DNA of 64,000 bases from contig NZ_RZHE01000012.1 of NCBI RefSeq assembly GCF_003989825.1, forward strand, positions 1 through 64,000, read 5' to 3'. The translations under genes and the position numbers were made by a program. Positions 10,035 to 19,313 of this stretch are shown here, piece after piece; within the stretch, counting starts at the first letter, position 1, and each line of letters starts with the position of its first letter. Source of the DNA: Vreelandella populi (GTDB lineage: Bacteria; Pseudomonadota; Gammaproteobacteria; Pseudomonadales; Halomonadaceae). A model generated the notes under the pieces. That model worked only from the letters and a program-made list of their open reading frames with translations. It was not told the DNA's origin and did not search any database.

Positions 10035-10434
10035 ACGCCGTTCGATGGACGCGACTGCCGAGAACAACGAGGTCAACCTGACACCCATGCTGGATGTGGT
10101 GTTCATCATGTTGATCTTCTTTATTGTCACGACCAGCTTTATCAAGGAAAGCGGGATCGAAATCGAGCGTCCGGAGTCGAGTGCGGCAAGTCCGCGCCCA
10201 GAGGCTCAGGTGCTGGTCGCTATTACCCCGGAAGGCGCTGTATGGGTTGATGGCAAGCCTGTTGATGTGCATCAGGTCGGCCAGGAAGTGGCTGGTATGT
10301 TAACCGAGCAGGGGTCGGCCGTTATCCAGGCAGACCGCAACTCCACGACAGGACTTTTGATTGAGGTCATGGACCGCCTGCAGGAGGCCGGTGTAGAGCA
10401 GGTAGCCGTGGCGGCGAGTCGGAGTGCCCCATGA
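10027..10434 (+). CDS. exbD2: ExbD/TolR biopolymer transport protein
   Basis: The protein has 135 residues with a short basic N terminus (MRRRRSMD), the ExbD motif NEVNLTPMLDVVFIMLIFFIV containing the membrane aspartate of the proton path, and a periplasmic domain. It partners ExbB in the TonB-energising proton channel. I chose the ATG at 10027, which has GGAGGAG at 10016-10022. The ATG at 10024 is too near that site. The gene overlaps exbB2 by eight bases and tonB2 by four, so translation of the operon looks tightly coupled. Confidence 0.9.
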   Translation: MRRRRSMDATAENNEVNLTPMLDVVFIMLIFFIVTTSFIKESGIEIERPESSAASPRPEAQVLVAITPEGAVWVDGKPVDVHQVGQEVAGMLTEQGSAVIQADRNSTTGLLIEVMDRLQEAGVEQVAVAASRSAP

Positions 10435-11195
10435 TACGTCATGCCGTGTCGTTGCTGGTCGGAAGCACGCTGGCGATTGGTCTGTTCTGGCTGCTGGCGT
10501 TACTTGTAGCACCGCCCGAAAGGGAGCCTGAAGTGCTGGAGATGCCTATGACGCTGAACATGGTCGAGGCACCCGAAGTCGCCCTTGAACAGGAAGCGGT
10601 CGCACCGCCACCTGCACAGGCGGCCCCACAGCAGGCGCCGCCTCCGATGCCTACGCCAGAACCGCCACCGGCCACGGATAGCGCGATTAGCTTGCCCAAT
10701 GTTGAGTTGCCGGATACACCTGCCGAGCCGGTCGAGATGGATAGCGAGCTGCCTGAACTAACCGAAATAACCCCAGAGCCTCAGCCCGAACCAACGCCCC
10801 AGCCAGCATCGACGCCAGAACCGACGCCGGCGCCTTCGCCACAACCGGCACCTGTGCAGACACCAACCGAGGCTCCGGCTGAACGCCAGGCCGCACCGGT
10901 TGCCGAGGCGCCGCCATCAGACGAGCCGGTAAGCGTAGGGCAGGTGGCACCCACCAACCGGGTTAACCCCACCTATCCATCCCGTGCTCAGCGCCGAGGC
11001 ATGGAAGGGTTTGTGGAGGTGGAGTTTATTATTCGCCGTGACGGCAGTGTTGATCGTTCATCTATTCGGGTCATCAATGCCCAGCCACGGCGCGTGTTCG
11101 AAGATGCCGCACAGCAGGCTATCGCGCAATGGCAGTTTGCCAGCAGCCAGCAGGTACGGCGTGCCACACAACGCATTGAGTTCCAATTGAGGTAG
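10431..11195 (+). CDS. tonB2: TonB energy transducer (TonB2 type)
   Basis: The 254-residue protein has one N-terminal membrane anchor (about residues 5-27, VSLLVGSTLAIGLFWLLALLV). A Pro/Glu/Gln-rich stretch from about 45 to 165 spans the periplasm. The C-terminal TonB domain is about 170-254, with VNPTYPSRAQRRGMEGFVEV, RRDGSVDRSSIRV and FEDAAQQAIAQWQF. TonB carries energy from the ExbBD channel to outer-membrane receptors for siderophores, haem or vitamin B12. No receptor gene is in this window, so the cargo is unknown. The upstream Fur box argues for iron. Confidence 0.92.
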   Translation: MIRHAVSLLVGSTLAIGLFWLLALLVAPPEREPEVLEMPMTLNMVEAPEVALEQEAVAPPPAQAAPQQAPPPMPTPEPPPATDSAISLPNVELPDTPAEPVEMDSELPELTEITPEPQPEPTPQPASTPEPTPAPSPQPAPVQTPTEAPAERQAAPVAEAPPSDEPVSVGQVAPTNRVNPTYPSRAQRRGMEGFVEVEFIIRRDGSVDRSSIRVINAQPRRVFEDAAQQAIAQWQFASSQQVRRATQRIEFQLR

Positions 11196-11198
11196 GGT

Positions 11199-12263
11199 AT
11201 GCAGCGTTTAGGAGGGATTTTACTGTTCAGCCTGTGGGCCTCTGTGGCCCAGGCCAATGTGCCGCTGCCCGGTGATATTATTCGCGACCTGACCGCGCTG
11301 CAGGAGCAACTGGCGGGTGGCTCGTTTGATGCTGTCGCCGAACGCGGCGCTGTCCAGGCAGAGCGCCTGGCAGGTGGCAATGCTTCTGACCGCTGGGCAA
11401 GCGCGCTTTATCATCAGCTGGCGGCAGGTGCGTTGGCGCGCATGGAACAGCCGGAAAAAGCTGCCGGTCACCTGGCTCAGGCACGCCAAACCCGTGGCGT
11501 TGGCGCCGAGCAGGCTGCAAGGTGGCTGCGTGAAGAGGCTTCGCTACGCCGCGCCGCAGGCCAGAATGGACAGGCCATCAGGTTGTTAAGTGAGTGGCTT
11601 GATAGCGAGCAGGATACCAATACGCTATGGCAGTTAGTCCGCCTGATGGCGCAAGAAGCGCAGTGGGAGGCAGCCGCTAAGCGTCTGGAACAGGCGATCG
11701 CACAAACCGAAAACCTGAATGAAAATCAGCAGGCTCTGGCGCTTGCCATACTGCGCCATTCCGGGCAGAACGCCCAGGCGTTGAATTGGCTGGTAGAGGG
11801 CTTAAGTTCGGCCAGCAATGCTGAAGATTGGCGCCAGGCTGCGGCGCTTGCCCAGCAGGCGGGGCAGGCAGGCATGGCGGCAGGCTTGTGGGACATGGCC
11901 TGGCAGTTGGGCAAGCTTGAAGAACCCGAGGATTTTTGGTTATTGATTGAGCTGCACCGTGCCGGGGGCACGCCCGCAAGAGCTGCCGAGCGTCTAGAGC
12001 AGGCCCTTGAGCGTGGCGATATTGAGCGCGATGAGAAAGTGTTAAGGCTGCTGGCTACCTCCTGGCAGCAGGCCCGGCATATCGAAAACGCCCTAAGCGT
12101 CTGGAAGGCAGTGGCTGTGCAGACTCAAAACGCGGCAGACTGGCGGCAATATGGTCAGCTCGCCTATGCCTGGGGAAAGGAGGAGCAGGCTGAACAAGCG
12201 CTTACCCAGGCCGCCCAGCTCGGAGATGAAGAGGCCAGCCAGTGGCTGGCCAATTTCGAGTAG
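11199..12263 (+). CDS. TPR-repeat protein of the TonB2 operon
   Basis: This 354-residue protein has a signal peptide (MQRLGGILLFSLWASVAQAN) and Ala/Gln-rich helical repeats throughout, such as QAARWLREEASLRRAAGQNGQAI, ALAILRHSGQNAQALNWL and YGQLAYAWGKEEQAEQAL, which read as tetratricopeptide repeats. It starts three bases after tonB2. A TPR protein closes the same gene set in Vibrio (VC1543). Its probable role is as a periplasmic scaffold in the TonB2 complex, inferred from position only. Confidence 0.75.
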   Translation: MQRLGGILLFSLWASVAQANVPLPGDIIRDLTALQEQLAGGSFDAVAERGAVQAERLAGGNASDRWASALYHQLAAGALARMEQPEKAAGHLAQARQTRGVGAEQAARWLREEASLRRAAGQNGQAIRLLSEWLDSEQDTNTLWQLVRLMAQEAQWEAAAKRLEQAIAQTENLNENQQALALAILRHSGQNAQALNWLVEGLSSASNAEDWRQAAALAQQAGQAGMAAGLWDMAWQLGKLEEPEDFWLLIELHRAGGTPARAAERLEQALERGDIERDEKVLRLLATSWQQARHIENALSVWKAVAVQTQNAADWRQYGQLAYAWGKEEQAEQALTQAAQLGDEEASQWLANFE

Positions 12264-12293
12264 ATGCAGTCATGCCGGAAGGCGCAAAGAGGC

Positions 12294-13127
12294 TTACGCA
12301 GATGCCTTGAGCGTCAGTGCAAAGTCGCTCCAGACAGGCGCATGATCGGAAGGCCGTTCCATGCCGCGCAGGTCATAATCAATTCCGGCGGCCTTTACAC
12401 ACTGGGCAAGTGGCTGCGTTACCAGAATATAGTCAATACGCAGGCCGCGCTTGGGCTCACGGTCAAAGCCCTTGGAGCGGTAGTCAAACCAGCTAAACCA
12501 CTCGCTGTTATCCGGGTGGCAGAGGCGATAGCTGTCGGTCAGCCCCCAGGCTTTAATGCCGGCAAGCCATTCACGCTCAATCGGCTGGAAGCTTGTTTTA
12601 CCTTCGCGCAGCCAGCGCTTTCGGCTTGGCTCGCCGATACCGATATCCTGGTCTTCAGGTGAAATGTTAAAATCACCCATTACTGCCAGACGCTCGTCAG
12701 GGCGGTGCTGTTCGTCAAGCATCCGCTTCAGCTGGCGATAGAACTGCGCCTTGTGCGGGAATTTGGTCGGGTGCTCAACGTTTTCACCCTGGGGGAAATA
12801 GCCGTTCCAGACGGTGACTGGCTCACCGTCATCGGCCAGCAGGCGTACCCCAATCATGCGCCGCTGAGCTTCTTCATCATCGTCAGAGAAGCCGTAAAAA
12901 ACTTTCTGAGGTTCCTGGCGGCACATCAATGCCACGCCGTAATGACCTTTCTGACCATAGTAATACACGTGGTAACCCATGGCCTGTACCTCGGCCAAAG
13001 GGAACTCGCTGTCCTGTACTTTGGTTTCCTGCAGACCGATAACATCTGGCTGCTGGGTATCAATCAAGGCCTGTAGCTGGTGAAGCCGAGCGCGAATGCC
13101 GTTGATATTGAATGAAACCAGACGCAT
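12294..13127 (-). CDS. xthA: Exodeoxyribonuclease III
   Basis: The protein has 277 residues and is closely similar over its length to E. coli XthA ([45 protein letters not shown]). It is the AP endonuclease and 3'-5' exonuclease/3'-phosphatase of base-excision repair. Catalytic residues are visible: Glu34 in LQETK, Asp and Asn in GDFNISPED, Asp in RIDYILV, and the Asp-His pair in SDHAPVW near the end. All being intact argues against it being the related but inactive regulator Crc. Its start codon overlaps the stop of the small upstream gene (TAATG). Confidence 0.95.
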   Translation of the reverse strand: MRLVSFNINGIRARLHQLQALIDTQQPDVIGLQETKVQDSEFPLAEVQAMGYHVYYYGQKGHYGVALMCRQEPQKVFYGFSDDDEEAQRRMIGVRLLADDGEPVTVWNGYFPQGENVEHPTKFPHKAQFYRQLKRMLDEQHRPDERLAVMGDFNISPEDQDIGIGEPSRKRWLREGKTSFQPIEREWLAGIKAWGLTDSYRLCHPDNSEWFSWFDYRSKGFDREPKRGLRIDYILVTQPLAQCVKAAGIDYDLRGMERPSDHAPVWSDFALTLKASA

Positions 13128-13375
13128 TACGATTGGCCCTCAGGCGATGGGTCAGACTCCTTGTTCGGGTGAATAGCGATGTTCTGCCCACTTTGCTGGC
13201 GAGCCAGTTTTTTAACCGCCTGCAATTTACGCTGCTGCTGCTTTTTTGCTACAAAGCGGCGTGACGGCGCTACCTGATCGGGGTTATCGTGGCGCCACTT
13301 TTTGTAATCCTTGCGTCGCCCCGTGCGGATCGTCACCTTGTCGGCCAGCGAACGTGTCTTTTTCTTACGCGTCAT
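13127..13375 (-). CDS. Small highly basic protein coupled to xthA
   Basis: This 82-residue protein is very rich in Lys, Arg and Gln. It begins [21 protein letters not shown] and ends in a more acidic tail ([12 protein letters not shown]). The N terminus recalls YihI, the activator of the GTPase Der, but the length and remainder do not match well, so I do not assign it. The one-base overlap with xthA (TAATG) suggests coupled translation, and the charge suggests RNA or DNA contact. Both are inference. It stays open to the window's usual codon usage with no in-frame stops, which supports it being real. Confidence 0.65.
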   Translation of the reverse strand: MTRKKKTRSLADKVTIRTGRRKDYKKWRHDNPDQVAPSRRFVAKKQQQRKLQAVKKLARQQSGQNIAIHPNKESDPSPEGQS

Positions 13376-13520
13376 GTCGCGCTCCTTACGTCGATTTAAG
13401 CCACATTCTAACAGGCTCTGGCATCGCTTCGACAGCAGGACGCGCTCTTAACGCCAACCCCTGATACAATGCGCACTTCGTGATGCCTAATATTCACAGC
13501 AATGGACAGATACATAGCCT

Positions 13521-14795
13521 ATGAGCGAGTCGGAACAGACCACAGCATCGGCCCAGAACCGCAAGCCGAAACGCCGCCGTCGGAAACCGCGTCGTCGTCA
13601 GTCGAACTGGGATCTTCGTCAGTTTCAGGTGCCTGCCGTGGCCGGCAAATGGCGCTTTCATGACTTTGATCTGCCGCTACCGCTGATGCGCGCCATTCAT
13701 GCCCAAGGGTTTGAATACTGCACGCCTATTCAGGCCGAAGCGTTACGCCAGACCCTGCTGGGTGGCGATATCGTCGGTAAGGCACAAACGGGTACTGGTA
13801 AAACCGCCGCCTTTTTAATCTCGGTATTGGCCTACTTCATGGAAGAGCCAGCACCTGACGGTCAAAAGCCGGGGGCGCCGCGCGCGCTGATTATTGCGCC
13901 TACCCGCGAACTTGCCCTACAGATCGAAAAAGACGCCAAGGCGCTTGCCCGCTTCACGCAGCTGAATGTGGCAAGCGTGGTCGGCGGTATGGACTATCAA
14001 AAGCAGCGCGAAAGCCTGGGCAAGAAGATCGATATTCTGGTGGCAACGCCAGGGCGCCTTTTGGACTTTCACCAAAAGCGCGATATCGATTTATCAGAGG
14101 TGGAAGTGCTGGTACTGGATGAAGCCGACCGGATGTTGTCGATGGGCTTTATTCCTGATGTGAAGCGGATCATTCGCTACACGCCGAAGAAAGAAGAGCG
14201 CCAGACGTTCCTGTTCTCGGCAACCTTTACCGACGATATTCTCAGCCTGGCAAGTCAATGGACGCTGAGCCCGGCACATGTCGAGATCGAAGTCACGGTT
14301 GAAAACCAGGCCGATATCGACCAGCGCGTCTACCTCGTGTCTGATGACGACAAACCGCGTTTACTGGTCAATCTGCTGGAGCAGGAAAGCTTTGAGCGCG
14401 TAATGGTGTTTGGTAACCGTCGCGACCTGGTGCGCAAGCTCGATGAGCTGCTCAAAAAGGCCGGCATCAGCGCCGCCATGCTCTCCGGTGACGTGCCGCA
14501 GAACCAGCGTATCACTACGCTTGAGCGTTTTCGTGAAGGCGAGATCCAGGTGCTGGTAGCAACTGACGTAGCTGGCCGTGGGATTCACATCGAAGATGTC
14601 AGTCACGTGATCAACTACACGCTACCGGAAGACCCGGAAGATTACGTTCATCGTATCGGTCGTACCGGCCGAGCAGGCGCGAAAGGTGTTTCAATCAGCT
14701 TTGTGGGCGAAGAAGATGCGTTCTCACTGCCGGAAATTGAGCGCTATATCAACGACAAGCTGCCCTGCGAACACCCGCCTGAAGGCATGCTGTAA
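13521..14795 (+). CDS. rhlB: DEAD-box ATP-dependent RNA helicase RhlB
   Basis: The 424-residue helicase has a strongly basic N terminus ([12 protein letters not shown], residues 14-25), a Q-motif region ([26 protein letters not shown]), motif [10 protein letters not shown], motif [10 protein letters not shown], motif III SAT and motif [12 protein letters not shown]. Length and these features fit RhlB, the RNA degradosome helicase that unwinds structured RNA for RNase E/PNPase. Other DEAD paralogues (RhlE, SrmB) are usually longer at the C terminus. The paralogue label rests on overall resemblance. It is followed six bases later by dinG. Confidence 0.85.
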   Translation: MSESEQTTASAQNRKPKRRRRKPRRRQSNWDLRQFQVPAVAGKWRFHDFDLPLPLMRAIHAQGFEYCTPIQAEALRQTLLGGDIVGKAQTGTGKTAAFLISVLAYFMEEPAPDGQKPGAPRALIIAPTRELALQIEKDAKALARFTQLNVASVVGGMDYQKQRESLGKKIDILVATPGRLLDFHQKRDIDLSEVEVLVLDEADRMLSMGFIPDVKRIIRYTPKKEERQTFLFSATFTDDILSLASQWTLSPAHVEIEVTVENQADIDQRVYLVSDDDKPRLLVNLLEQESFERVMVFGNRRDLVRKLDELLKKAGISAAMLSGDVPQNQRITTLERFREGEIQVLVATDVAGRGIHIEDVSHVINYTLPEDPEDYVHRIGRTGRAGAKGVSISFVGEEDAFSLPEIERYINDKLPCEHPPEGML

Positions 14796-14800
14796 AGCAC

Positions 14801-16927
14801 ATGCTGGATAATGCCCTGAAAAGCGACATACAGGACGCCTACCGTCGCGTGGTGGAGAAGCTTGAGCTGACACCACGTTACGGGCAGCGCCTGATGATTG
14901 CCGAAATCGCCCGCACGCTTGGCGATATCGAAAGCGATAGCGAAGGCAAACGCACAAGCGACAGCCACGTGTGCGTGCTTGAGGCGGGTACCGGTACGGG
15001 AAAGACGTTAGCCTACCTGATTGCCGCGCTACCCATCGCCAAGGCGCGCGGCAAACGGCTGGTTATCTCGACGGCGACGGTCGCGCTACAGGAGCAGGTG
15101 CTCAATCAGGATCTACCTGCCCTGGCCAGCCATAGTGGTATTGCCTTTCGTTACGCCCTGGCTAAAGGGCGCGGGCGCTATGTATGCGTGGCTAAGCTTG
15201 ACCAGGTACTGGAAGGCGCTGAACCCAACCCGACGCTGTCGCTATTTGAGCAGTCGCTGCAAACTCAAAGCAGCGATTTCAACGTGCTGGCCACCGATAT
15301 GGCAGAAGCCTATGGGCAAGGCGAGTGGCAAGGCGATCGTGACAACTGGCCGGTGTCGATCGACGATACCCATTGGCGGCGGTTGACGGTGGATCATCGT
15401 CAGTGCACCGGCAGACGCTGTGGCCACTTTGGCGCCTGCGCCTTTTTCCGTTCGCGCCGCGAGCTTGAAAATGCCGATATTATCGTGGCCAACCATGATC
15501 TAGTGCTGGCGGATCTGGCCTTGGGTGGTGGGGCCATCCTGCCAGATCCGGCAGACTGCATTTTCGTATTTGATGAAGGCCATCACCTGCCTGACAAGGC
15601 GCTTTCGCACTTTGCGCACCGGTTTGCCGTACACGGCTGCTTGCGCTGGCTTAAAACCCTCAAAAGCAGTTTGACCGATCTGCATCAGGCGCTGGCCGTG
15701 CAGCCTACGATTGCACGATTGCTGGCCAGCCTGCCTGAGGTTATCCAGACCCTAGAGCCGGCCCTAGGGGATGTGTTCAGCGTGGGCCATCAGATCGCCG
15801 GGCGGCCAAACGGCCTGGCAGATGAGGAGAACACGCTACAGTCACGCTTCGAGAAGGGCGAGATACCCGATGCGCTGCGCGAGCAGGCCCAGCAGCTGCT
15901 GGTCATGTTTGCCACGCTTTCCCGCTGCCTGGAAAGCATCAGCGATATCCTGCGCGAAAGCCTGGATCCGGATAAACAGACCGGGCTTGACCGCGAACAG
16001 GCCGAAACCTGGCTGCCGCTGGTGGCGCTGCTGCACGGGCGGGCGCTGGAAGCCCACGCGCTGTGGCAGGCGTTCAGCGAGCAGGACGCCGCCAACGCCC
16101 CACCCAGCGCGCGCTGGATAACGCTAAGCCGGGTAGCCGGTGAGCCGGAGGTCGAGTTCTCGGCAAGCCCGGTATCGGCGGCGCATACGTTGGCCAAGCA
16201 TTTGTGGGGGCGTTGCTATGGCGCGGTGGTGACCTCGGCCACGCTGACCGCGCTGGGCCGCTTCGAGCGAATTCAGGAGCGTGCAGGGCTTGCCAACCGC
16301 TATCGCTACCAGGCGCTGCCCAGTCCGTTCGATTACGCCAACGCCGTGCTGCGCGTACCCCGGGAAGCCACGGACCCAAGCGACCGCGACGCCCATGAAA
16401 GCGCGATTGCCCGGTTTGTAACCCAGCTGACCGATAAAGAGGCTGCCCTGGTGCTGTTCTCCTCGCGCGCGCAGCTTCGCGCCGTGGAAAAAAGCCTGCC
16501 TGAAGCAACCAAAGCACGGGTGCTGGCACAGGACGCGCTACCCAAGCGCGAACTGATCGAGCGCCACCGCGCCGCAGTAGATCGGGGAGAGGGCAGCATC
16601 ATTTTCGGGCTGGCAAGTTTTGCCGAAGGAATCGATCTGCCCGGCGACTATCTGACGCACGTAGTGATTACCCGGCTGCCGTTCGCGGTGCCCGACGATC
16701 CGGTGGGCGCCACACTTGCCGAATGGATCGAAAGCCAGGGCGGGAATTCGTTCATGCGCATCAGCGTACCGGATGCCTCCATCAAACTGGTCCAGGCCTG
16801 TGGGCGGTTGATCCGCAAGGAGAGTGATCGGGGGACCATTACGCTGCTGGACAGGCGCGTGATTACTCGGCGCTACGGCCAGGCGCTGCTGGATGCGCTG
16901 CCCCCGTTTCGTCGGGAAATTCAGTAG
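14801..16927 (+). CDS. dinG: ATP-dependent DNA helicase DinG
   Basis: This is a 708-residue XPD-like superfamily 2 helicase, near E. coli DinG (716). Walker A reads EAGTGTGKTLAYL, and the DEAH-type box is DEGHHL. Between them are the four cysteines expected to bind a 4Fe-4S cluster (one in GRYVCVAK, three in QCTGRRCGHFGAC). The C-terminal motif GRLIRKESDRGTI closes the helicase core. DinG unwinds DNA and R-loops with 5'-3' polarity. It is close behind rhlB, probably one transcript. I saw no LexA box in the immediate upstream sequence. Confidence 0.92.
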   Translation: MLDNALKSDIQDAYRRVVEKLELTPRYGQRLMIAEIARTLGDIESDSEGKRTSDSHVCVLEAGTGTGKTLAYLIAALPIAKARGKRLVISTATVALQEQVLNQDLPALASHSGIAFRYALAKGRGRYVCVAKLDQVLEGAEPNPTLSLFEQSLQTQSSDFNVLATDMAEAYGQGEWQGDRDNWPVSIDDTHWRRLTVDHRQCTGRRCGHFGACAFFRSRRELENADIIVANHDLVLADLALGGGAILPDPADCIFVFDEGHHLPDKALSHFAHRFAVHGCLRWLKTLKSSLTDLHQALAVQPTIARLLASLPEVIQTLEPALGDVFSVGHQIAGRPNGLADEENTLQSRFEKGEIPDALREQAQQLLVMFATLSRCLESISDILRESLDPDKQTGLDREQAETWLPLVALLHGRALEAHALWQAFSEQDAANAPPSARWITLSRVAGEPEVEFSASPVSAAHTLAKHLWGRCYGAVVTSATLTALGRFERIQERAGLANRYRYQALPSPFDYANAVLRVPREATDPSDRDAHESAIARFVTQLTDKEAALVLFSSRAQLRAVEKSLPEATKARVLAQDALPKRELIERHRAAVDRGEGSIIFGLASFAEGIDLPGDYLTHVVITRLPFAVPDDPVGATLAEWIESQGGNSFMRISVPDASIKLVQACGRLIRKESDRGTITLLDRRVITRRYGQALLDALPPFRREIQ

Positions 16928-16932
16928 ACAAC

Positions 16933-16956
16933 CCCCACGGCAGAACCGCCGTGGGG
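16933..16956. terminator. Hairpin between convergent dinG and DAHP synthase genes
   Basis: CCCCACGGC and GCCGTGGGG form a perfect 9-bp stem with a 6-base loop in the 37-base gap between two convergent genes, so it probably serves both strands. The T runs on either side are short. Confidence 0.6.
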
Positions 16957-16964
16957 ATTTGAGT

Positions 16965-18041
16965 TTAGCGGCCGATGCGCTTGGCGAGCACGCTTGCCAG
17001 TTTGTCGTTCATGTGTGTGAAGGCGTCTACCGTGGTATCCCAATCGATACACGCATCGGTGATGGAAACGCCGTACTGAAGATCGTTCAGGTCAGCAGGC
17101 ACCTTCTGGCTGCCCCAGCCAATATTGGATTCAACCATCAGGCCGATAATGGACGTGTTGCCTTCCAGGATCTGGTTGGTCACGTTCTCAAGCACCAGTG
17201 GCTGAAGCGCCGGGTCCTTATTGGAGTTGGCGTGGGAGCAGTCGATCATGATGTTGGCGGAGAGATTGGCTTTCTTGAGCTCCTTCTCGGCCAGGGTGAC
17301 GCTCACGCTGTCGTAGTTGGGCTTGCCATTGCCACCGCGTAGCACTACGTGGCCGTAAGCGTTGCCACGGGTGCGGATGATGGCTACCTGGCCTGCTTGA
17401 TTGATGCCCAGGAAGTTGTGCGGGTTGGCAACAGACTGCAGCGCGTTGATGGCCACGTCCAGGCTGCCGTCGGTGCCGTTCTTGAAACCGACCGGCGAGG
17501 AGAGGCCTGAGGCCATTTCGCGGTGGGTCTGGGACTCGGTAGTCCGTGCGCCGATGGCCGACCAGCTGATACAGTCTTGAATGTACTGCGGTGAAATAGG
17601 GTCAAGCGCCTCGGTGGCCAGCGGCAGACCAATTTCTGCCAGGTCGACCAGCAGCTTGCGGGCGATATGCAGACCTTCATCGATCTCGAAAGAGTCGTTG
17701 AGATGCGGATCGTTGATAAGCCCCTTCCAGCCTACGGTTGTGCGCGGTTTTTCAAAGTAGACGCGCATCACGATATATAGGCTGTCGCTAACCTGATCGG
17801 CCAGGGTGCGTAGGCGACGGGCATAATCCAGAGCGGCTTCTACATCGTGGATAGAGCAGGGGCCCACCACGACTAGTAGACGTGGATCCTTGCCATCCAG
17901 AATGTTCTGGATAGTGTTACGCCCTTCGATAACCGTATGCTCGGCGGCGTCGGTCAAGGGGACCGCCTGTTTGAGAGCGTCGGGAGTGGTAAGTACGTCC
18001 TGAGCCAGGACATTAAGATTGTGGACCTGCTGTTCTGACAT
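16965..18041 (-). CDS. aroG: 3-deoxy-7-phosphoheptulonate (DAHP) synthase, class I
   Basis: The 358-residue type I DAHP synthase condenses phosphoenolpyruvate with erythrose 4-phosphate, the first step of aromatic amino-acid synthesis. Visible family motifs are LLVVVGPCSIHD, VMRVYFEKPRTTVGWKGLINDP, ARTTESQTHREMASGLSSPVGFKNGTDG, and IMIDCSHANSNKDP with its metal-binding Cys/His. I cannot tell from sequence which aromatic amino acid inhibits it, so the symbol aroG (rather than aroF or aroH) is nominal. I start at the ATG at 18041; an in-frame start 13 codons earlier lacks family resemblance. No clear TyrR box was seen upstream. Confidence 0.9.
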   Translation of the reverse strand: MSEQQVHNLNVLAQDVLTTPDALKQAVPLTDAAEHTVIEGRNTIQNILDGKDPRLLVVVGPCSIHDVEAALDYARRLRTLADQVSDSLYIVMRVYFEKPRTTVGWKGLINDPHLNDSFEIDEGLHIARKLLVDLAEIGLPLATEALDPISPQYIQDCISWSAIGARTTESQTHREMASGLSSPVGFKNGTDGSLDVAINALQSVANPHNFLGINQAGQVAIIRTRGNAYGHVVLRGGNGKPNYDSVSVTLAEKELKKANLSANIMIDCSHANSNKDPALQPLVLENVTNQILEGNTSIIGLMVESNIGWGSQKVPADLNDLQYGVSITDACIDWDTTVDAFTHMNDKLASVLAKRIGR

Positions 18042-18383
18042 CTTGCTACCTATGCTTGCGCGATGAGCGAAAATTGGCACCTACTATGGCGTGACTTGGC
18101 ACTAAAAATCAATTATTGAGAAACTTGGGAGCGTTGAATAGTGTCAGCCCCAAGGTTTTGCAAGTACGCTTTGTCAAGTGCAGCTAAGCGCTTGATGCGT
18201 CGCGCAGAACGCGTAACACTTAGCGTTCTGAACTTTTTAACGGGGCAACGTGTTCGTAGCTCCAGTCATCAATGTCATTAATTATGCCCAAGGGACGCTA
18301 TGCTGCTTGCTGTTAAGGCCCGCTTAAAAGGACTAATAGGAATTGGGCTCAACGCCAGTCGATTGAGCTGGGGGAGCGTGTGA
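18042..18383. other. Intergenic region between divergent aroG and rpoE
   Basis: This 342-base gap must hold the promoters of both genes. It contains a perfect 8-bp inverted repeat, CAGAACGC and GCGTTCTG (18205-18230). Next to it is TGAACTT (18229-18235), which matches a sigma-E -35 element at six of seven bases. The only TCNNA-like -10 is TCGTA at 18254-18258 with an 18-base spacer, longer than usual, so autoregulation of rpoE is possible but not shown. No coding region was seen. Confidence 0.4.
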
Positions 18384-18983
18384 ATGGGCACTCGTGAAAC
18401 GGACCAACAGCTTGTCGAACGTGCCCAGAAAGGCGATACGCGCGCTTTTGACCTGCTAGTAAAAAAGTACCAGCATAAAATTATCGGTTTGATTGGCCGC
18501 TACGTGCATGACCATTCTGAAGTGCAGGACGTAGCACAGGAAGCATTTATCAAAGCCTATCGCGCACTGGGTAAATTTCGTGCCGAAAGCGCTTTTTATA
18601 CCTGGATGTATCGTATTGCCATCAATACGGCAAAAAATCATTTGGTATCGCGAGGCCGTCGGCCACCAGGAAGTGATCTGGATATTGTTGATGCTGAAAT
18701 TCTCGATCAAAGCGGCCGATTAGCCGATGCGGAATCACCAGAAGCTGCCATCGCGCGTGATCAGCTTGAAGCTGCCGTGTTTGAAGCGATTGAAAAACTG
18801 CCGGATGACTTGCGGACTGCAATTACGCTGCGCGAACTCGACGGGCTCGCTTATGAAGATATTGCTCAAGTCATGCAGTGCCCGGTGGGTACGGTGCGTT
18901 CACGAATTTTCCGTGCACGTGAAGCCGTGGATGAACATATCCGGCCTCTGGTTACCACTGCGCGGAACAGTCGTGACGAGTAA
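18384..18983 (+). CDS. rpoE: RNA polymerase sigma factor RpoE/AlgU
   Basis: This 199-residue ECF sigma factor closely resembles RpoE/AlgU. Region 2 spans about residues 10-90 (FDLLVKKYQHKIIGLIGRYVHD, VQDVAQEAFIKAYRALGKFR, FYTWMYRIAINTAKNHL). Region 4 spans about 125-185 (LPDDLRTAITLRELDGLAYEDIAQVMQCPVGTVRSRIFRARE). It directs the envelope-stress regulon and is held by the anti-sigma factor RseA at the membrane. Its partners rseA, rseB, rseC and the protease mucD follow in order. Unlike the common tight rpoE-rseA arrangement, 330 bases separate it from rseA. Confidence 0.95.
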   Translation: MGTRETDQQLVERAQKGDTRAFDLLVKKYQHKIIGLIGRYVHDHSEVQDVAQEAFIKAYRALGKFRAESAFYTWMYRIAINTAKNHLVSRGRRPPGSDLDIVDAEILDQSGRLADAESPEAAIARDQLEAAVFEAIEKLPDDLRTAITLRELDGLAYEDIAQVMQCPVGTVRSRIFRAREAVDEHIRPLVTTARNSRDE

Positions 18984-19313
18984 TGGTCGATAGCTTGAGT
19001 CAACGATTGTGCTATAGCAGTATCTAACGACTGGTCATAAATCATTACCTTTTTGCATTTTTTGTGAACTGTCTGGAAAGTGAAGCGTCATACAACCTGA
19101 ATGCTTCCGGTAAGTGGAAGCGAGTTGTCAGCCGTGACGCAATGTACAACGCCATAGGATGTACAGCGCGTATTAAAGAGTAATTTGCTCAAGCGTTTGA
19201 CGCTGCACAAGGTGCGTTGTCATCAGGTCTTAGCCTGTGAAGTATTACAGTGGTCACTGCTTATGTGCGTACTGCGGTAGGACTTCATTTAACACAGTGT
19301 GAGGGTGTGAAGT
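18984..19313 (+). promoter_or_regulatory. rpoE-rseA intergenic region with a sigma-E-like promoter
   Basis: The gap is 330 bases and no convincing ORF was seen in it. GAACTG at 19066-19071 and TCATA at 19088-19092, 16 bases apart, resemble the sigma-E/AlgU pattern GAACTT-N16-TCNNA. Near 19102-19120 a small hairpin, GCTTCC with GGAAGC, follows. A promoter here would let sigma-E raise its own anti-sigma factor separately from rpoE. This is a motif match only. Confidence 0.5.

Noticed and set aside
12264..12662. A 132-residue plus-strand frame after the TPR gene
   Set aside because: It is antisense to the C-terminal third of xthA and has no ribosome site or domain.
12294..13127. The exonuclease III gene being the catabolite regulator Crc
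   Set aside because: All ExoIII catalytic residues are present and the N-terminal half is very close to E. coli XthA, so it is the repair enzyme.
18229..18258. A sigma-E promoter directly before rpoE
   Set aside because: The -35 TGAACTT is good but the only TCNNA -10 needs an 18-base spacer, too long for confidence; noted only within the intergenic entry.
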